Notes: generated from the sequence alone by a model not told the origin. Shown: positions 7,203 through 15,716, counted from the stretch's first letter. The stretch: 17,077 nucleotides of DNA from an uncultured Oscillospiraceae bacterium (GCA_900543525.1 UQRS01000048.1:1-17077); one strand, 5' to 3'. Numbers and translations: made by a program.

Positions 7203-8512
7203 CCGCGCGGCAGACGGCCTTCTCCGCCCTGCTGCATATGGAGGAGGGGGAAGGGTATTCCAACCTCGTTCTGGACGCCGCGCTGAAGGAGGCGGGGCTG
7301 ACCCCGGCCGATACGGCGCTTGCCTCCGCACTGTTTTACGGCGTGCTGGAGCGGCGGCTGACCCTGGATTTTCTTCTGGACGGCCTGCTCGACCGGAGGC
7401 GGCGGCTCTCTCCCCCGGTGCGGACGGCGCTCCGGCTGGGCGGGTATCAGGTTCTCTACATGGATCGGGTGCCCGACCGCGCCGCCGTGTATGAGACGGT
7501 GGCGCTGCTCAAAGCGGTGCAGCCGTCGGCCGCCGGCCTTGCCAACGCGGTGCTTCGCCGCCTGTCGGGGGAGAAGGACAGCCTCCTTCGCTTCGACGAC
7601 CGGCCGGCGTCTGAGCGGCTCTCGCTCGAATGCTCGGTGCCGGCCTGGCTGGTTCAGAACATCTCGTCCGATTATGGAGAGACCGCTGCCGCCGCCTTTC
7701 TGCGTACCAGCCTCGCCCCGCCGCCGACCTACCTGCGAGCAAACACCCTGCGGATAACAGCCGAAAAGCTGTCCGCCGCGCTGGAGGCTGAGGGGTGCGC
7801 ACCGTCTCCCACTCTGCTGCCCTTTGCTTTGCGGCTTGACCGCCCGGGCGATTTGCAGAAAAGCCCCTTGTTTCAGGACGGTTTGTTTTATGTGGAGGAT
7901 CTGGCCTCCCAGCTTTGTGTGGAGGCTTTGGCGCCGCAGCCGGGTGAACGGCTGCTCGACCTCTGTGCCGCGCCGGGCGGCAAAAGCTTTGCCGCCGCCC
8001 TGCGGATGGAAAACCGGGGCGAAATTCTCTCCTGCGATCTGCATGCCCACCGCTGCGGTTTGATTGAGGCGGGACGCGATCGCCTCGGCCTTTCCTGCAT
8101 CAAAACGCGCTGCCACGACGCAGCCTCCGCCCCGCCGGAGACCGGCTTTGACCGGGTGCTCTGCGACGTGCCCTGCTCGGGCTTCGGCATCATCCGCCGC
8201 AAGCCGGAGATTAAGTATAAGGATCCCGACAGCCTCAAGAGCCTGCCGGCCCTGCAGCTTTCCATATTGGAGAGCGGCGCGGCCGCCGTCCGTCCGGGCG
8301 GAAGGCTGGTCTACTCCACCTGCACCCTGCGCCGGAGTGAAAATCAGCGGGTGACAAGGCGCTTTCTGGCCGGTCACCCGGAGTTTGAGGCGGTCGCCAT
8401 CACCCTCCCCGGGGTGGAGTCGGCAACCGACGACGGCTGCCTGACCCTGATGGGAAAACAGGATACCGACGGCTTTTTTGTCGCCGCCTTCCGGCGGAAG
8501 GAAAGGACTTGA
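7199..8512 (+). CDS. rsmB: 16S rRNA (cytosine(967)-C(5))-methyltransferase RsmB
   Basis: A 437-aa SAM-dependent m5C methyltransferase acting on C967 (E. coli numbering) of 16S rRNA. The N-terminal ~125 residues form a NusB-like RNA-binding domain. The catalytic domain has the SAM motif LDLCAAPGGKS (253-263), motif IV DVPCSG (323-328) with the release cysteine Cys326, and motif VI YSTCTL (372-377) with the nucleophile Cys375. Domain order is that of full-length RsmB rather than the shorter RsmF type. The ATG at 7199 overlaps the zinc peptidase stop (ATGA), indicating coupled translation. rlmN follows after 23 nt, as in Bacillus. Confidence 0.94.
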   Translation: MTARQTAFSALLHMEEGEGYSNLVLDAALKEAGLTPADTALASALFYGVLERRLTLDFLLDGLLDRRRRLSPPVRTALRLGGYQVLYMDRVPDRAAVYETVALLKAVQPSAAGLANAVLRRLSGEKDSLLRFDDRPASERLSLECSVPAWLVQNISSDYGETAAAAFLRTSLAPPPTYLRANTLRITAEKLSAALEAEGCAPSPTLLPFALRLDRPGDLQKSPLFQDGLFYVEDLASQLCVEALAPQPGERLLDLCAAPGGKSFAAALRMENRGEILSCDLHAHRCGLIEAGRDRLGLSCIKTRCHDAASAPPETGFDRVLCDVPCSGFGIIRRKPEIKYKDPDSLKSLPALQLSILESGAAAVRPGGRLVYSTCTLRRSENQRVTRRFLAGHPEFEAVAITLPGVESATDDGCLTLMGKQDTDGFFVAAFRRKERT

Positions 8513-8535
8513 AAAAAGAAAGGAAGGGTGAAATC

Positions 8536-9597
8536 ATGCCGAAAGCGGATATCAAATCCATGACGCCGGAGGAGCTTCGGGACGCGCTTTGCGACCTCGG
8601 CCAGCCGGGCTATCGCGCCGGGCAGGTTTTCACCTGGCTGCATTCCGGCGTGTCCGGTTTTGGAGAGATGACCAACCTCCCCAAAACGCTGCGTGAGACG
8701 CTGGAGGATAAATTTTACATAGCCAATGTGGAAATTGTGCGCAAGTTCGAGTCCCGGCTGGATGAGACGAAAAAATATCTCTACCGCCTGCACGACGGAG
8801 AGTGTGTGGAATCGGTGCTGATGAAGTATAAGCACGGCTATTCGGTCTGCATCTCGACCCAGGTGGGCTGCCGGATGGGCTGCAGCTTCTGCGCCTCGGG
8901 GCTGGACGGCCTCTGCCGCAGCCTCACCGCGTCGGAAATGCTGAGTCAGGTGCAGATGGCCGGGCTGGATAATGGGGTGCGGGTCTCCAACATTGTGCTG
9001 ATGGGCATGGGAGAGCCGCTCGACAACTATGACAACACCGTCCGGTTCCTCGACCTTGTCTCCCACCCGGCGGGGCTGAACATCGGGCTGCGGCACATCT
9101 CCCTTTCGACCAGCGGCGTGGTGCCCGGCATCTATCGCCTGGCGGAGGAGAAAAAGCCGGTGACTCTGTCGATTTCCCTTCACGCGCCCAACGACGAGAT
9201 CCGCAGCCGCATCATGGCGGTCAACCGCAAATGGGGCGTGGAGGAGCTGCTGAAGGCCTGCCGGGATTATATCGAAGTCTGCGGCCGGCGGATCTCCTTT
9301 GAATACGCCATGATCGAGGGGGTCAACGACAGCGACGCCTGCGCCAGAGAGCTGGCCGCGCGCCTGCGCGGAATGCTCTGCCACGTCAACCTGATTCCCG
9401 CCAACCCGGTGAAGGAGAACGGCTATAAGCGGCCGGACGCCCGGCGGGTTGAGCATTTTTCCGCGCTGCTGAACACACTTGGTATAAATACAACCGTCAG
9501 ACGCACGCTGGGGGCGGACATCGACGCCTCCTGCGGGCAGCTGCGGAGGAAATATACAGCCTCCGGCCGCGCGCCGGAGGAAGGGGCACAGCCCTGA
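8536..9597 (+). CDS. rlmN: Dual-specificity 23S rRNA/tRNA adenine-C2 methyltransferase RlmN
   Basis: A 353-aa radical-SAM enzyme that methylates C2 of A2503 in 23S rRNA and of A37 in some tRNAs. The 4Fe-4S cluster motif CxxxCxxC is at Cys112, Cys116 and Cys119. GMGEP (157-161) binds SAM. Cys333 in RRTLGADIDASCGQL matches the methyl-carrying cysteine and Cys105 the resolving one. The ATG at 8536 with AGGAAGG (8521-8527) is preferred to a TTG at 8509, because it gives the usual family N-terminus; the extra nine residues would be MKKERKGEI. A GC-rich 8-bp hairpin lies in the last codons (9560-9580). It follows rsmB and precedes the kinase/phosphatase pair. Confidence 0.95.
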   Translation: MPKADIKSMTPEELRDALCDLGQPGYRAGQVFTWLHSGVSGFGEMTNLPKTLRETLEDKFYIANVEIVRKFESRLDETKKYLYRLHDGECVESVLMKYKHGYSVCISTQVGCRMGCSFCASGLDGLCRSLTASEMLSQVQMAGLDNGVRVSNIVLMGMGEPLDNYDNTVRFLDLVSHPAGLNIGLRHISLSTSGVVPGIYRLAEEKKPVTLSISLHAPNDEIRSRIMAVNRKWGVEELLKACRDYIEVCGRRISFEYAMIEGVNDSDACARELAARLRGMLCHVNLIPANPVKENGYKRPDARRVEHFSALLNTLGINTTVRRTLGADIDASCGQLRRKYTASGRAPEEGAQP

Positions 9598-9651
9598 AAA
9601 ATTCTATGAACCTGCTTCTTCTGATTTTTCCAGTGAAAAGGAGGCTTTAAG

Positions 9652-10380
9652 ATGAAAATCGTAAGCAAGACCGACGTCGGCCTTGTCCGGCAGTCCAACC
9701 AGGACTCCTACGCGGCGGGGGAGATGCCCGGCGGCGTGGCCTGGGCGGTGGTTTGCGACGGGATGGGGGGCGCAAACGGCGGCAACATCGCCAGCGCCAC
9801 GGCGGTCAAAATGATTTCGGAGATGATCTCCTCCACCTATCGGGAGGGGATGAGCTCCAACTCCATCCGCACTATGCTGCAATCGGCCATCTATGCCGCC
9901 AACGTCAGCGTTTTTGATATGGCCAAATCGGTCGAATCGCTGTCGGGCATGGGAACGACGGTGGTTGCCGCGGTGGTTGCCCACGGGCTGGTGCATGTCG
10001 CACACGCCGGGGACAGCCGGGCCTATATCGTCAGCGATACCGGGATGCAGCAGATCACCAAGGATCACTCAATCGTGCAGTCGATGATCGAGGATGGCAG
10101 CCTCTCCCCGGCGGAGGCCAAGCTGCATCCCCGCAAAAACATCATCACCCGCGCACTGGGTGTTGAAGAATCCATCGAAATTGATTATAATGAGGTTGGG
10201 CTCGGTGAAGGGCAGCGGCTGTTGATCTGTACCGACGGCCTGACCAATTATATCGAACCGCCCGTAATTCTGGAGGTTTTGCAGCGCTACGGCTTTTACG
10301 AATATCCCGAAAAGCTGATTGAACGCGCCAACCAGAACGGCGGCGGGGACAACATCACGGTTGTGGTGATTTCGGATTAG
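9652..10380 (+). CDS. stp: PP2C-family Ser/Thr protein phosphatase (Stp/PrpC)
   Basis: A 242-aa metal-dependent phosphatase that reverses phosphorylation by the adjacent PASTA kinase. PP2C metal-site residues are visible: Asp18 in RQSNQDS, Asp36 in CDGMGG (35-40), Asp195 in CTDGL and Asp233 in GGGDNITVV. AGDSRAY (119-125) is also typical. There is no membrane segment, so it acts in the cytoplasm. The start ATG at 9652 is supported by one of the best ribosome sites in the window, AAAAGGAGG (9636-9644), 7 nt upstream. Length matches PrpC/Stp. A 118-nt spacer containing a hairpin and a possible promoter separates it from prkC, whereas in many relatives the two genes are nearly fused. Confidence 0.94.
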   Translation: MKIVSKTDVGLVRQSNQDSYAAGEMPGGVAWAVVCDGMGGANGGNIASATAVKMISEMISSTYREGMSSNSIRTMLQSAIYAANVSVFDMAKSVESLSGMGTTVVAAVVAHGLVHVAHAGDSRAYIVSDTGMQQITKDHSIVQSMIEDGSLSPAEAKLHPRKNIITRALGVEESIEIDYNEVGLGEGQRLLICTDGLTNYIEPPVILEVLQRYGFYEYPEKLIERANQNGGGDNITVVVISD

Positions 10381-10396
10381 GGGATGCATGCTTTAC

Positions 10397-10432
10397 GCTG
10401 ACAGGCAGAAAAGGATTCCGCCCTCTGTCAGC
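10397..10432 (+). promoter_or_regulatory. Hairpin in the stp-prkC spacer
   Basis: GCTGACAG (10397-10404) pairs perfectly with CTGTCAGC (10425-10432), giving an 8-bp stem with a 20-nt loop. No T-run follows; instead TTGAAA comes directly after. It may be a processing site or attenuator that uncouples kinase from phosphatase expression. Confidence 0.45.
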
Positions 10433-10462
10433 TTGAAATTCCCCCTCTCGTTTCGACATAAA
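10433..10462 (+). promoter_or_regulatory. Possible internal promoter for prkC-rsgA-thiN
   Basis: TTGAAA (10433-10438, 5 of 6 consensus bases) is separated by 18 nt from CATAAA (10457-10462, 4 of 6). An alternative -10, TAAAAT (10459-10464), would need a 20-nt spacer. The predicted start near 10469 leaves a leader of about 30 nt before the ATG at 10499, which supports that start codon for prkC. Confidence 0.35.
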
Positions 10463-10498
10463 ATTTTGGCCGCACAGTCGGCAGAATGGATGAGAAAT

Positions 10499-12470
<1,972 letters not shown>

Positions 12471-12481
<11 letters not shown>

Positions 12482-13370
12482 GACAAACGGAATTCTTGTT
12501 AAAGCGATTGCCGGCTTCTATTATGTAGAGGCCGGCGGCCGCATTTATTCCTGCAAAGCGCGGGGAATCTTCCGCAAACAGGGCTGTGAGCCGCTGGTGG
12601 GGGATACCGTCCGCATCACGGCGGAGACGGAGGGAGAGCTGGACGGCCGGGTGGAGGAAATTCTGTCCCGCCGTAACCGCCTTGTCCGGCCGCCGCTTGC
12701 CAACGTGACCCGGCTGTTTATCGTGTCCGCCTACAGCAATCCGGCGCCAAACAGCCTTGTGATCGACAAGCTGATCGCCATTGCGGAAAACAAGGGGATC
12801 GAACCCCTGCTGATTTTTAACAAAAACGATCAGGGTGATTTCTCCGATTGGGAGGAGATTTATAAAGCTGCCGGTTTTGAGGTTTTTTCGGTCTCCTGCC
12901 TGACCGGCGATGGGATAGAGGCGGTGCGCGCCGCGCTGGGCGAGGGAATCTCGGTTTTCAGCGGCAACTCCGGCGTGGGGAAATCCAGCCTTTTAAATCG
13001 GCTGTTCGACGGGCTGGCCCTCGCCACCGGTGAGGTGAGTGAAAAGCTCGGCCGCGGCCGGCACACGACCCGCCATGTCGAGCTTTTCCGGATGGAGAAC
13101 GGCGGCTATGTCGCCGACACACCCGGCTTTGCCTCGCTCGACCTGGAAAAGAGCGAGGTCGTCTGCAAGGAGGATCTGCCCTTTGCTTTTCGGGAGTTTG
13201 CGCCCTATCTCGGCCGCTGCCGGTTCACCTCCTGCGCCCATGTGGGAGAAAAGGGCTGCGCGGTTGCCGATGCCGTCGGGCGGGGGGAGATTCCGGCCAG
13301 CCGGTATGAGAGCTACCGCCGCATGTATGAGGAGGTCAAGGATATAAAGGAATGGGAACTGCAAAAATAA
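12471..13370 (+). CDS. rsgA: Ribosome small-subunit-dependent GTPase A
   Basis: A 299-aa circularly permuted GTPase that assists late 30S subunit maturation. An N-terminal OB-fold (about 1-70) precedes the GTPase domain, in which motifs run in the permuted order G4-G1-G3: NKND (117-120), GNSGVGKSS (165-173), DTPG (216-219). The C-terminal zinc knuckle uses Cys250, Cys255, His257 and Cys263. Of two in-frame ATGs (12465, 12471), 12471 sits 7 nt after AGGA (12460-12463) and gives the usual N-terminus. It overlaps the end of prkC by 11 nt, suggesting coupled expression; in Bacillus the orthologue CpgA is also next to PrkC and is its substrate. The rpe gene commonly found next is missing here. Confidence 0.95.
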
Positions 13371-13993
13371 AGAAGCGCTGCGTCGTCATCGGCGGGGGAG
13401 AAATCTCCGACCCGGCCGCCGCGCTTGCCATCCTCGCGCCGGAGGATTTTGTGATCTGCGCCGACGCGGGTTATGCGTACGCCATGGCCGCCGGGATTAC
13501 GCCCGACCTCTTTATCGGGGACGGCGACTCGCTGGAAATGGAGGTTGCCGCGTCGGTTGCGCAGCTTGCCCTCCCCACCCATAAGGATGTCACCGATACC
13601 CATGCCGCCCTGCTGGAAGGGCTTGCCCGCGACTTTTCGGACTTTCTGCTGCTGGGCTGCATGGGCGGTCGGTTCGATCACAGCTTTGCCAATCTGATGC
13701 TGCTGCAGCTTTTGCTGGAGCGGGGGGCAAGCGGCCTCCTCCTTTTTGATCAGGGTTCGGCCCGCCTGCTGCAAAACGGCGCCTGCGAGCTTGTGGAGGA
13801 TGGTGGCTATGTCTCGGTTTTCCCGTGGGGCGGCGAGGCCAGGGGCGTCTCGCTCGAGGGGTTTGAATATCCGCTTGAGAGGGCGACGCTGACGCTGGAC
13901 AATCCCGTCGGAGTGTCCAACCATATTCTGCACGGCTGTGGCCGTGTTTGTGTGGAGGAGGGAACCCTCCTTCTTTTGCAGGTGCGGGAATAA
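13352..13993 (+). CDS. thiN: Thiamine pyrophosphokinase
   Basis: A 213-aa enzyme converting thiamine and ATP to thiamine diphosphate and AMP. Family motifs are present: a substrate-binding GDGDS (56-60; GDFDS in many relatives), KDVTDT (78-83), GGRFDH (105-110) and the C-terminal NPVGVSNH (184-191), which lies in the thiamine-binding domain. The ATG at 13352 has AAGGA (13338-13342) 9 nt upstream, located inside the last codons of rsgA; the two genes overlap by 19 nt. In Bacillus rpe lies between rsgA and thiN, so this direct overlap reflects loss or relocation of rpe. Length and motifs are normal. Confidence 0.92.
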   Translation: MGTAKIKKRCVVIGGGEISDPAAALAILAPEDFVICADAGYAYAMAAGITPDLFIGDGDSLEMEVAASVAQLALPTHKDVTDTHAALLEGLARDFSDFLLLGCMGGRFDHSFANLMLLQLLLERGASGLLLFDQGSARLLQNGACELVEDGGYVSVFPWGGEARGVSLEGFEYPLERATLTLDNPVGVSNHILHGCGRVCVEEGTLLLLQVRE

Positions 13994-14064
13994 CGCCGGC
14001 AGGTGCAAAACCGTATTCCAAGCGATGGCCGCGCCAGATGGAAAAAAGGGGGAGACAGAATCAT

Positions 14065-14508
14065 ATGGAGCAAAAGCCGTATATCCGAACGGTGCAGTAT
14101 TATGAAACCGATAAAATGGGCATCGTCCATCATTCCAACTATATCCGCTGGTTTGAGGAGTCGCGCATCGACCTGATGGATCAGATGGAGGCCGGCTATA
14201 AGGCGCTGGAGGATAGTGGAATCCTCATCCCGGTTCTGTCGGTCTCCTGCACATACAAGGCCATGGTGCATTTTGGAGAGCGTGTAGCCATCCTTCCGCG
14301 GGTGGTTGAGTACACCGGCGTGCGGCTGTGGCTGACCTATACGGTTACGCGGGTGGAGGACGGCATTCTTTGCACGGTGGGAGAAAGCAGCCATTGCTTT
14401 ATCACCGAAAGCGGCCGGCCGGTCTCTTTAAAAAAAGCAAACCCGCAGTATCACGCCGCTTTTCTGGCCGCGCTGGAAATCGGCCGGGCTGGCGACGCGG
14501 CAGAGTAA
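14065..14508 (+). CDS. Acyl-CoA thioesterase, YbgC/FadM-like hotdog fold
   Basis: A 147-aa single hotdog-domain protein of the 4-hydroxybenzoyl-CoA thioesterase family. The N-terminal signature YYETDKMGIVHHSNYIRWFE (13-32) contains the catalytic Asp16, with the family D-x-x-G-x-V-x-H-x-x-Y pattern. The likely reaction is hydrolysis of short- or medium-chain acyl-CoA; the physiological substrate cannot be told from sequence. The ATG at 14065 has GGGGGAG (14048-14054) 10 nt upstream. An upstream in-frame extension would add 39 residues unlike the family. It lies 71 nt after thiN with no promoter visible between them, so it is probably the last gene of the rightward cluster. A GC-rich hairpin follows 13 nt after its stop. 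Confidence 0.88.
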   Translation: MEQKPYIRTVQYYETDKMGIVHHSNYIRWFEESRIDLMDQMEAGYKALEDSGILIPVLSVSCTYKAMVHFGERVAILPRVVEYTGVRLWLTYTVTRVEDGILCTVGESSHCFITESGRPVSLKKANPQYHAAFLAALEIGRAGDAAE

Positions 14509-14520
14509 ACGGAGAAAAAA

Positions 14521-14551
14521 CCGGCAAGGCCGTTGGTGCAGGCCTTGCCGG
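14521..14551. terminator. 11-bp hairpin after the thioesterase; T-run on the opposite strand
   Basis: CCGGCAAGGCC (14521-14531) and GGCCTTGCCGG (14541-14551) form a perfect 11-bp stem with a 9-nt loop. Read rightward, no T-run follows. Read leftward, the stem is followed by TTTTTT (complement of 14515-14520), the classic arrangement for an intrinsic terminator on the minus strand. It probably marks the end of the rightward operon and also blocks leftward transcription. Confidence 0.65.
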
Positions 14552-14618
14552 GCTATGGCCTCAGCGCCGCTGGTGCTTTGCGTGGATTTTTGACAGAGGA
14601 ATAATCTGAAAAATGCAC

Positions 14619-14647
14619 TTGACATTTTCTGCGGGGATTGCTATAAT
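14619..14647 (+). promoter_or_regulatory. Strong tRNA promoter
   Basis: A perfect TTGACA (14619-14624), a 17-nt spacer and a perfect TATAAT (14642-14647), preceded by TGC (14639-14641) as an extended -10. Transcription would start near 14654, giving a precursor with a 5' leader of about 60 nt before the tRNA. This is the best promoter in the window, as expected for a stable RNA. Confidence 0.9.
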
Positions 14648-14713
14648 ATACGGGCATTCAGGTTTGCTGGCCTATTGCGCTCGGCGCCCGACCCGCTTTA
14701 AAAAAGTGAATAT

Positions 14714-14789
14714 GATCCATTAGCTCAGTTGGCAGAGCACTTGACTTTTAATCAAGGTGTCCGGAGTTCGAATCTCCGATGGATCACCA
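14714..14789 (+). tRNA. tRNA-Lys (anticodon UUU)
   Basis: A complete 76-nt cloverleaf with encoded CCA. Acceptor arms are GATCCAT (14714-14720) and ATGGATC (14779-14785), discriminator A at 14786, CCA at 14787-14789. D-stem is GCTC/GAGC (14723-14726, 14735-14738). The anticodon stem is CTTGA/TCAAG with loop CTTTTAA, anticodon TTT at 14747-14749. The T-arm is CGGAG-TTCGAAT-CTCCG. It stands alone between its own promoter and a strong terminator that begins 6 nt after the CCA. Confidence 0.97.
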
Positions 14790-14794
14790 GGTGA

Positions 14795-14844
14795 AAACCC
14801 CGCCGGAGGCCTTACAAATCAAGGCTTCCGGCGGGGTTTATTAT
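14795..14844 (+). terminator. Strong intrinsic terminator of the tRNA
   Basis: Arms 14795-14813 and 14821-14839 pair along 19 bp with a single G-U wobble and a 7-nt loop, then TTTATTAT follows. The arms are flanked by A4 (14794-14797) on the left, so the hairpin can also stop leftward transcription. It lies directly after the tRNA 3' end. Confidence 0.9.
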
Positions 14845-15026
14845 CTTTAAGAAACGGGCAAAAAGCGGCTGGGATTTTTTCTGTTGCACAATCTATTGCA
14901 CATGTTTTACAGGCTGTCCGTAATCCTCCGCAAGTCGTCATAATTCGTGTGCCGGTTGTGCCGGCGGCCGCGATCGGCGAGGCAAAGGCCGCCCCTCCCA
15001 GCAGGCGACTGTCAGGATAAAAACGA
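14845..15026. other. Intergenic stretch without a recognised gene
   Basis: No gene could be assigned. Reading frames are open on both strands but lack ribosome sites and lie between terminators. Visible structure: a TTGCACA direct repeat near 14883-14902 and an inverted repeat GGCGGCC/GGCCGCC around 14962-14998. It could hold a decayed gene or a small RNA. Confidence 0.3.
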
Positions 15027-15078
15027 AAAACGCGCAAAAAAGAGCTTTTTATGATAAAAACTCTCTTTCGCGCGTTTT
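15016..15078 (-). terminator. Long compound hairpin terminator of the leftward gene
   Basis: AAAACGCGC (15027-15035) pairs with GCGCGTTTT (15070-15078). Inside lie a second helix, AAAGAG/CTCTTT-type, and a third, TTTTT/AAAAA, separated by small internal loops: a 52-nt stacked hairpin. On the minus strand it is followed by TTTTTCGTTTTT. The rightward strand has only T4 after the stem. It lies ~100 nt past the stop of the leftward gene at 15180. Confidence 0.7.
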
Positions 15079-15179
15079 CAAATTTGGGACAAAAGAGGCT
15101 TTGCAGCCCGCCTCCCCTTCGCATAGGTCACAACGCCGGAGAAAAGGCGCTGCGGCTGTCAGTGACAGTGGGGGAGGGC

Positions 15180-15449
15180 TTATTCCTCCGCCTCGGAATC
15201 GGCAGTATCCGCTTCCTCTTCTTCCTCAGAAGGGGCGGCCTCCTCCTTCTCATCGGCGGGGATGGTCGTGTTGGCCTCCGCCGTTTCGGCGGCCTTGACC
15301 GCTTCCGCCGCGACGGCAGCGTCGTCGTCGGTCAGATCAAATTCGAGAACGAGCTGTTCCTCCTTCGCCTTTTTGCGCTTGTACCAGGCAGCTGCGCCTG
15401 CGGCCGCCGCGCCGACCGCCAGTATTTTAAAAATGGAACTTTTTTTCAT
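15180..15449 (-). CDS. Small membrane-anchored acidic protein of unknown function
   Basis: An 89-aa protein I cannot assign to a named family. It starts MKKSSIFK, then has one hydrophobic, Ala-rich membrane segment (about residues 7-22), a basic patch YKRKKAK (23-29), and a long, Glu/Asp/Ala-rich, probably disordered tail ending in SEAEE. The basic patch after the membrane segment suggests an N-terminal anchor with a cytoplasmic tail (positive-inside rule), but a secreted topology cannot be excluded. The start is the ATG at 15449-15447, with AGAAGGG (complement of 15457-15463) 7 nt upstream; the longer frame from 15539 has no such site. It has its own promoter (15646-15674), a ~190-nt leader with unusual pairing, and a compound terminator downstream. 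Confidence 0.7.
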   Translation of the reverse strand: MKKSSIFKILAVGAAAAGAAAWYKRKKAKEEQLVLEFDLTDDDAAVAAEAVKAAETAEANTTIPADEKEEAAPSEEEEEADTADSEAEE

Positions 15450-15519
15450 TCCGATACCCTTCTTTCTGTGAAATGGAAAGCAGATTGTTCCGCTTTTCCT
15501 TTTTGCCGGAATTTTATTT

Positions 15520-15549
15520 TTGTCCACGGATGATACCATCCGTGGACAA
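15520..15549. repeat. Perfect 13-bp inverted repeat in the divergent region
   Basis: TTGTCCACGGATG (15520-15532) and CATCCGTGGACAA (15537-15549) are exact inverse complements around a 4-nt ATAC loop. T-runs lie on the wrong side for termination on either strand. A related sequence, CCCTTGTCAACCGATGGTAC (15619-15638), repeats one arm, giving three copies of TTGTCNACSGATGRTAY. Either an operator array or part of an RNA switch. Confidence 0.85.
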
Positions 15550-15639
15550 GGGCAAAAACCACTCGAAAATCCATCGCTGGCAGGTGCTTTGCATTTCTGC
15601 CCGTCAAAACCCTGTCTTCCCTTGTCAACCGATGGTACT
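15533..15639 (-). promoter_or_regulatory. Candidate structured RNA leader with competing stems
   Basis: In the leftward transcript, bases 15638-15619 at the predicted 5' end pair with 15552-15533 over 20 positions with two mismatches and one G-U. They enclose 66 nt that contain a smaller hairpin (GGCAG/CTGCC with inner TGC/GCA). The 3' strand of this closing stem is also the 5' arm of the 13-bp hairpin at 15520-15549, so the two folds exclude each other. This resembles riboswitch logic, but no known class was recognised and no terminator follows. Confidence 0.4.
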
Positions 15640-15645
15640 ATATCT

Positions 15646-15674
15646 ACTATAAATTATTTTCTCCCAAAAGTCAA
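15646..15674 (-). promoter_or_regulatory. Promoter of the leftward acidic-protein gene
   Basis: On the minus strand, TTGACT (complement of 15669-15674) is followed after exactly 17 nt by TATAGT (complement of 15646-15651); each box matches 5 of 6 consensus bases. Predicted start near 15639, leaving a ~190-nt leader. Its -35 lies 13 nt from the -35 of the rightward CPBP promoter. Confidence 0.7.
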
Positions 15675-15687
15675 TGAAAATGATGTT

Positions 15688-15716
15688 TTGACATTGTGAC
15701 GGTTACATATTATAAT
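15688..15716 (+). promoter_or_regulatory. Consensus promoter of the CPBP protease gene
   Basis: Perfect TTGACA (15688-15693), a 17-nt spacer and perfect TATAAT (15711-15716). The start is near 15723, giving a ~74-nt leader that contains CCTTAAA and TTTAAGG arms (about 15738-15744 and 15766-15772) able to pair ahead of the ribosome site. Confidence 0.88.

Noticed and set aside
7163..8377. 404-aa open frame on the minus strand
   Set aside because: Antisense shadow of rsmB, with no family motifs.
10388..10498. 37-residue N-terminal extension of the PASTA kinase
   Set aside because: The stretch contains a hairpin and a promoter-like site, and the added residues do not resemble the family N-terminus, which begins just before the glycine loop.
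13948..14064. N-terminal extension of the thioesterase
   Set aside because: The strong GGGGGAG site precedes the ATG at 14065, and the family begins at that point.
14714..14789. tRNA-Lys as an integration site for a mobile element
   Set aside because: No integrase gene and no duplicated tRNA 3' end was seen within the window.
14757..15020. 87-aa rightward open frame
   Set aside because: It begins inside the tRNA and runs through the tRNA terminator.
15450..15539. Upstream extension of the small acidic protein to 119 aa
   Set aside because: It would start inside the 13-bp inverted repeat without a ribosome site; the ATG at 15449 has a good one and starts right before the membrane segment.
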